Source: Bimastos eiseni
Lineage: Eukaryota; Annelida; Clitellata; Crassiclitellata; Lumbricidae
Direction: 5' to 3'
Length of the DNA stretch: 64,000 nucleotides
NCBI GenBank assembly: GCA_959347315.1
Contig: OY365809.1
Span: 5,280,147-5,344,146, forward strand
Positions 59,130 to 64,000 of the stretch are shown here, one piece after another. The notes under the pieces are model-generated. The model was not told where the DNA came from and did no database searches. It saw nothing but the letters and a program-made list of their open reading frames with translations. The position numbers were made by a program, and so were the translations under genes. Each line of letters starts with the position of its first letter. Within the stretch, counting starts at the first letter, position 1.

Positions 59130-59640
59130 ATGCAATCAATCTCGTATAATTTTAAGAGTGTTTTGATATTTTTGGACATTAATAGACACGTCCTTTATGG
59201 ACTGCAGGAATTGAACATGAAAGGAACAAGAATTGCATCAGTTTTAGAGAAACATCCAAACTTTGGACCAATATGTAATGGCGCTTTTGCTTGTGATCGT
59301 ATACCTACTCGTTTTTAAAAACCGTCATCAACCTGAGCCGATGGTCTGCAAAACTAATCAAGACAACAAACCTGGACAAAACTTGAAGATTCTTCATGTG
59401 TCGCATACTTTGACTCTTTGGTAGTCAGCTCTAAGTTTAATAGCTTAACTAAGGTCATCAATTTTAAAACTAAGATTGTACTTGTTGGATTTTCAACGAG
59501 AGACACCTAGGCCTACAACGTGACATCATCCGTTCTTGTGGACATGTACCATATAATGCCGTCTATGGAGGATTAGAAATTAAAAATAATGTTAATGCTA
59601 TTGCCGATCTCTTAAATACTGACCGCTGGTCTAAGTGATT
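59130..59640 (+). pseudogene. relic of a Polinton/adenovirus-type cysteine protease
   Basis: The first frame ends ...KHPNFGPICNGAFACDRIP, similar to the N-terminal part of Polinton (Maverick) cysteine proteases, where FxCDxLP precedes the catalytic His region. After a stop, other frames give TNQDNKPGQN, where the family has NTDPxxxPGxHW, then VAYFDSLG (family FDSxG), then LQRDIIRSCGHV (family S-x-x-CG-x-YC around the catalytic Cys). All motifs are in order but spread over three frames with stops, and the catalytic His-Trp is lost. It is a dead fragment; no neighbouring Polinton gene was recognised. Confidence 0.6.
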
Positions 59641-59644
59641 ATTT

Positions 59645-60110
59645 GGCTTACAACTAGACTATATCTATAAACCTTATGCGTAAGCAAAGGTTTATAAAGA
59701 AGCTATCGGAAACAATTGTTATTTGACAGTTAGCATTTTCCGAGAGAAGCGTATGATGCACCTCAGAGAATACAAGACATGTTCGGATAATGGAACAGAT
59801 TTATGCGCTAAAAGATGTACAACAGACGGCTGATTATTCCCCAAGGTGCAAAGATTCGACACTAACAACAGGCACCACTTGTGCACTTATGTCTATAGAC
59901 ATGTCTGCGTAGTATATATGTACATGTATGTCTGCATGACTGTCTGACTGTCAACCATTAAGAACAGTCCGATGAGTCCACGGTATCAGTGAATGGGCTC
60001 CAGCTACAGCAACTCACAAGGGATGGGGTGGGAATTACGCCAGAAAAGCAGTCAATTTCCTACTCATATGTTTTGTAATGTTATGTCGTAGACTTTTAGT
60101 CATATAGATT
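59645..60110. other. intervening sequence
   Basis: Possible further decayed Polinton sequence, but nothing I can support. A CCGATGAGTCC word at 59970 was checked as a hammerhead ribozyme core and rejected. Confidence 0.4.
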
Positions 60111-60129
60111 GTGCTAAGAGGAGACTCAA

Positions 60130-60330
60130 TAATGACAATTATCATTATAGAAGGGATGATGGAAGGTAAAACGTGGAAGAGGAAGACCGAGAAAATGATG
60201 CTGGACTGGATGATGCCAGATGACTATCAGAGACTTAAAGAGGAAGCGCAGAGGAGAGAGAGGAATGGCTACGTCGAACATTTGAACCTGATGAAAAGGC
60301 AGAGCAGAAGGAGAATCGTTGTCAAATCAA
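60130..60330 (+). mobile_element. possible LINE polyprotein C-terminal remnant
   Basis: The plus-strand frame reads IIIEGMMEGKTWKRKTEKMM, then LDWMMPDDYQRLKEEAQRRE. This resembles the basic region near the end of many LINE polyproteins (G...GKR.RGRP...WLD...) in marine invertebrates. Similarity is to a general pattern, so the call is tentative. Confidence 0.45.
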
Positions 60331-61019
60331 CAAAGTTAAAACGTCGGGCCTTTTTGATGATGAATGTAAGCAGTAAGCACTCTCATTGCCTTCGTTGGAC
60401 TTTGATTTGAGAGACAAAACGAATCCCGAAGTTTTGGACACGAAACCAACGCACCTCAGATGGAGTAACAAATCCAGATGTTTGACTTGTAACGCGGCAA
60501 GTATTAGAGTTTCCGTTCAGGAGGACATTGTGTTGATCAAGTCTTTCACTCAGTATCATCAATGGTCTGTTGTGTTAACTTATGAACTTTGAAAGGAGAA
60601 TAACATCAAATACAGTTGTATGGTACATGTGATACGCCTGATGCAAGTATACTTCACATCTTGTACTGGTATGAGATTATTTTGATGCGTGACAGAGGCG
60701 CGCATGCGCCAACAGCATGCCCAAGTCGTCCACTAAGTACACTTCCGCAAGAGAAGGGAATTAGGATCGCCTTAAATGAACAAAGGGTCGGGTTTAATGC
60801 AAAAAAGCGAACAACCAAATCCATAAATGTGGTATACGTACGGCTACATCGGTGTGGCTCGTGTCTTAAGTGCAAGATTCAATCAGAGAGAAGTTGTTGT
60901 CTGGGATTTCTTTGATCTCATTCGATCCGTTTTACGGACGTGGCAGTTTCAAATTACGCCAATCCGTAAAACGCTAAGATCAATATATCGAAACCTAATC
61001 TAGGTCTTAGTACTCCGAT

Positions 61020-61137
61020 GCAGGATGGTGGAGTAGGGTAGGACAGGGTAGGGTAGGGCAGGGTAGGGTAGGGCAGGGTAGGGTAGGGCAGGGTAGGGTA
61101 GGGCAGGGTAGGGGAGGGTAGAGTAGAGTAGGGAGGG
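61020..61137. repeat. G-rich 15-bp tandem repeat
   Basis: The unit GGGTAGGGCAGGGTA is repeated about five times with edge variants. Runs of three or more G every 2-4 bases on the plus strand could form quadruplexes. Confidence 0.93.
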
Positions 61138-61217
61138 TAAATGTGGACAAGATGGAACGGTCAAATATTTTTGGTATACATCACACCTACATGCATGCGG
61201 GTAGCCTATAATGATAT

Positions 61218-61218
61218 T

Positions 61219-61251
<33 letters not shown>

Positions 61252-61263
61252 ATGTATGTATGT
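61218..61263. repeat. (TCTG)n then (TATG)n microsatellite
   Basis: A short tetranucleotide run. Confidence 0.95.
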
Positions 61264-61749
61264 CAATATTTGTCGATGAGCTTATCACGCGAATAAGCTG
61301 GTGGTCTGCGCTTTGCTGTAGAGCATAGTGCTTCATAAATTGTCAGTTTACGATTAATGTGTCTTTAGCCAGATCCGTTTTTTAATCCGGTTAGGCACAG
61401 TCTTATTGTATTTATGATATCATTAATAACGCACTAGTTAATCCTATAAACGCAGTAATTGGTTGTGTAGTTAAAACGCAAGTCTCGAACCTTATCGCAC
61501 GATGAGCTATGCTATCAAAGGCGAACTCAAAGCACCCTCATATACATATATAATAACGTATAATAATTTTATATATAATGAAAAATAATTATGCATATAT
61601 ATACATATATGGATATATGTCATAATGCATAGATATTATATATATATAATTATATATGAATAAACACATGCATGTAAAAGAATATAGGACTACAGACGTA
61701 TACGCTATGTTTTGAATTAGGTATAAAGTAGCAATGTATATACAACAAG

Positions 61750-61866
61750 TACCATATGCCTTTCATTAATTACCATATTACCATATGCCTTTCATTAATT
61801 ACCATATTACCATATGCCTTTCATTAATTACCATATTACCATATGCCTTTCATTAATTCATTCATT
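61750..61866. repeat. 29-bp tandem repeat, 4 copies
   Basis: The unit ACCATATGCCTTTCATTAAT plus TACCATATT is repeated almost perfectly. Confidence 0.95.
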
Positions 61867-61911
61867 CTTCCATTTAGGAAATGTATATAGGTGTAGGATA
61901 GAGGAAACAGG

Positions 61912-62346
61912 TTGGCGGCATATTCTGTTTCGAGAAAATGTGTAATTTTTCCGCGATTCAAGCAGTTTGCTCGCAAGAATCTGTGTAGTGTAAATGATCT
62001 TAATCGTAATCTAAAATACTATAGCGCCACTTTAAAGAGACTCACTCGAGGTGTGACAACAGCAAACCGCGATCGAACTGAATGGTTCTTACATCTTAAA
62101 CGCCTGCGGAAGAGGAGAAATAAAAGACGAAGAGGTTCATTACGGAAGTATCTGTATGGTCAACGAATTGCAGAAAGATGGACCTCAGGGCATTCATGGA
62201 GAACAGTGGAAGTTCACGCCACAGGGACAACCAGGTTGCCTTGCGTGACGATATTTACCAATCTACCTATGCATAGCTACCTACTGTTTGGTATGAATGA
62301 CACAGACACACAGAAAACTATGAGAGAGATTGGGGCGGACACTTAG
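61912..62346 (+). other. open frame of 144 codons, probably not a gene
   Basis: The frame contains many Arg and Lys residues (about 62090-62150) and no domain I recognise. It runs across a retroposon-tail motif (CTATAGCGCCACTTTAAAGA, about 62020, minus orientation), which argues that it is chance coding in repeat DNA. There are no visible splice or promoter cues. Confidence 0.25.
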
Positions 62347-62639
62347 GGGGACAGAAGGGGACGGTCCCTTCCAAAATTTCAGATGGAGGGCATACGTAGC
62401 TGCTCATATCCTCCCCCCAATAGTTGATATATATATATATAATAAAAATTCCATTTTATGCAGTTTTTCCACGATTCACCTTCTCCGACATCCATGTTTA
62501 GGATTTTGATTTTTCGACCTGCCCATCCGAACCCCATTATTGTTCATCTGTTTCTCCTCCCCCCTCCCCAACCCAACCCAGGACCAAATCTCCGCCAATA
62601 GATACAGACCGTGTACGGCGTTCAAGACAATTTTGTATA

Positions 62640-62810
62640 TGCATTAGGATCTGAAACTGAAGGCTTTACTGCGTAGTCAACCAGTAGAACTACACGCATT
62701 TCCTCGCGTATAAGACCAGATATACGCCGGAACTTAGGTCTGACGCCGATCAGGCGAGCCGAGGCATTTAGAACAGATTTACTGATTGATGGGCGATGGG
62801 GTTCAGTCCT
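62640..62810 (-). mobile_element. short LINE fragment
   Basis: The minus strand reads SISKSVLNASARLIGVRPKF then RRISGLIREE, equivalent to PLQSVLNAAARLIARLPRFS...ST in the LINE at 52340. About 100-170 bp are recognisable. Confidence 0.7.
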
Positions 62811-63194
62811 TATAATGATATATATATATAGCACTGCCATGCATATAATGTATGTGTATATATATATATTATATAGATATAAATATACAACGCAAGACTT
62901 ATTACATATCAACTCTGTTGCGCGTGAATGCATTTATCAGGGTTCTGATGGATGTAGACGCTGGCGAGCAGCATTCGGAGCAATTCTGATATATATATAT
63001 ATATAATTATATGCATAAGCATGCATGTATACATATATATGTACATACATTATATGCATATAGGTAAAATATAATTGTTATAAATATACGCCTATATTCG
63101 TTTGTTCGATCGTCTGCGGGAAGTGCTCACAACCGTTTGATTTGAACTGATCGTTTTAGGCTAAAATTTATACGCTTTGAGCGTTTCCCTATTT

Positions 63195-63252
63195 ATGTTG
63201 GCCCTTACCCATTTTGGGCCTTACCCGTTTTGGGCCTTACCCGTTTTGGGCC
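63195..63252. repeat. 16-bp tandem repeat, about 3.5 copies
   Basis: The unit is TTTTGGGCCTTACCCG, with one ACCCA variant. Confidence 0.9.
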
Positions 63253-63474
63253 GACTGACAGCAACTCTTCGTTTTACTAATTGTATACTTTGGATTGTGA
63301 GCAGAAGCGGCTACAAAATTTTGGATCAGAGCAGTCGTGCAGGTCGAGAAACCATTTTTTAGAGGAATTTGCTTGGATTTTGCTGCGGAAGAACTGTTTG
63401 TAATGCCCACGTAAGCTAATTGCTGGACCAATCTGGTCTATACGTTTTCTTTTTTAATACAATACAATAAAACT

Positions 63475-63680
63475 GTCATTGAAATTTATATCGCGCCTTA
63501 ATAAAATATAGTCTTAGGGCGCGCAACAGAGTCCTTTGTCACAGCAGCAAACATTTCCCAATTGCCATACAATCTCCAATCAGATTAAGGGTTCACTTGT
63601 CTCTGAACCTGAGGACATTTTGATGGCACCTATTTATGGCCAAATCTAAATTAATCTGAAAAATATATAGCGCCACAATA
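63475..63680 (-). mobile_element. retroposon-tail motifs
   Basis: AAATTTATATCGCGCC at about 63482 and AAATATATAGCGCC at about 63660 are two more minus-oriented versions of the GGCGCTATATAAAT tail, some 180 bp apart. Confidence 0.45.
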
Positions 63681-63794
63681 TTTTGGCATTCTTTGTTGGT
63701 TGAAAAATAATTAATAATTAAGCATTTATATTCAGTATATTGTTTTTCAGACACTTCATCTCACTCTTATATAGTGTGTGGTTTTGTGTATATA

Positions 63795-63940
63795 CATGTG
63801 TGTATGTGTGTGTGCGTGCGTTTGTGTGTGTATGTGTGTGTGCGTGCGTTTGTGTGTGTGTATGTGTATGTGTATGTATATGTGTGTGTATCTGTGCGTG
63901 CGTGTTTGTTTGTGTGTGTGCGTGCGTGTAGATGTGTGCG
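63795..63940. repeat. (GT)n microsatellite
   Basis: GT/GC-rich simple repeat with an internal duplication of a GTGTGTGCGTGCGTTTGTGT block. Confidence 0.93.
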
Positions 63941-64000
63941 GTGTTTGCACTGGCTATTATTGTCTGATCGATGGCTTTATTTAGTGCTAGCATCGGCCTT

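Noticed and set aside
59960..60000. Hammerhead ribozyme-like core (CCGATGAGTCC)
   Set aside because: The conserved CTGATGA is altered and no GAAA element with pairing stems follows at the right distance.
62346..62600. Second copy of the 147-bp MITE (GGGGACGG...CCCCTCCCC wording)
   Set aside because: Only G/C-run composition is shared; the GTGTAACAAGG ends and flanking duplications are absent.
1..64000. CRISPR arrays or bacterial operons
   Set aside because: The tandem repeats here have no unique spacers of constant length, and the gene structure is eukaryotic with introns.

Overview
The window is eukaryotic nuclear DNA from an animal, most likely a marine invertebrate. It has widely spaced short exons with GT/AG introns, very abundant microsatellites and minisatellites, CR1/L2-like LINE fossils, tRNA-derived SINEs, hAT-like non-autonomous DNA transposons and one Polinton-like protease fossil. 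I cannot name the species. There is one 200-base assembly gap (25103-25302).

One gene is recognisable: a KCNQ (Kv7) voltage-gated potassium channel on the minus strand, 1077-25968. I could assemble eleven coding exons, in gene order: S1-S2 (25878-25968), S2-S3 (20124-20250), S3-S4 (17377-17552), S5 and turret (15591-15719), selectivity filter and S6 (13647-13757), S6 end and calmodulin helix A (12477-12661), two linker exons (10124-10327, 6893-7005), helix B and helix C (5068-5278), a linker (2313-2409), and the assembly helix plus tail (1077-1778). All splice phases agree, giving 714 residues with no stop. The first exon (cytoplasmic N-terminus and start of S1) was not found. It lies upstream, beyond 25968 or outside the window. 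Most short open frames in the window are repeats or intron noise.

1-1076 is the downstream flank. The introns hold repeats: a 147-bp hAT-like MITE (5681-5827), a 699-bp hAT-like element (13847-14545) nested in an older dispersed repeat, a roughly 255-bp (CCAT)n tract almost touching the S3-S4 exon, a tetranucleotide array with a superperiod near 150 bp (19192-19873), and a LINE fragment (20655-21362).

26-64 kb has no gene I can support. It holds a complete-looking 1175-bp hAT-like element with a perfect 8-bp target duplication (29481-30655), a similar candidate at 41170-42007, decayed LINEs (37600-38960, 51480-51900, 52340-54830, 55130-55740, 57480-58545, 62640-62810), a Polinton-type cysteine protease relic (59130-59640), and long minisatellites (33450-33835, 44242-45360, 46915-47200, 47880-49015, 56355-56712).

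The most interesting pattern is a set of hAT-like elements that differ in sequence but share one architecture: each carries its own short motif (GACCCG, GGTCTTG or CGACTTGRTCGA) as arrays near both ends, in the same strand orientation at both ends. A second link joins SINEs and LINEs: the tRNA-derived SINE and the CR1-like LINE share a tail of the form GGCGCTATATAAAT, which is scattered through the window.
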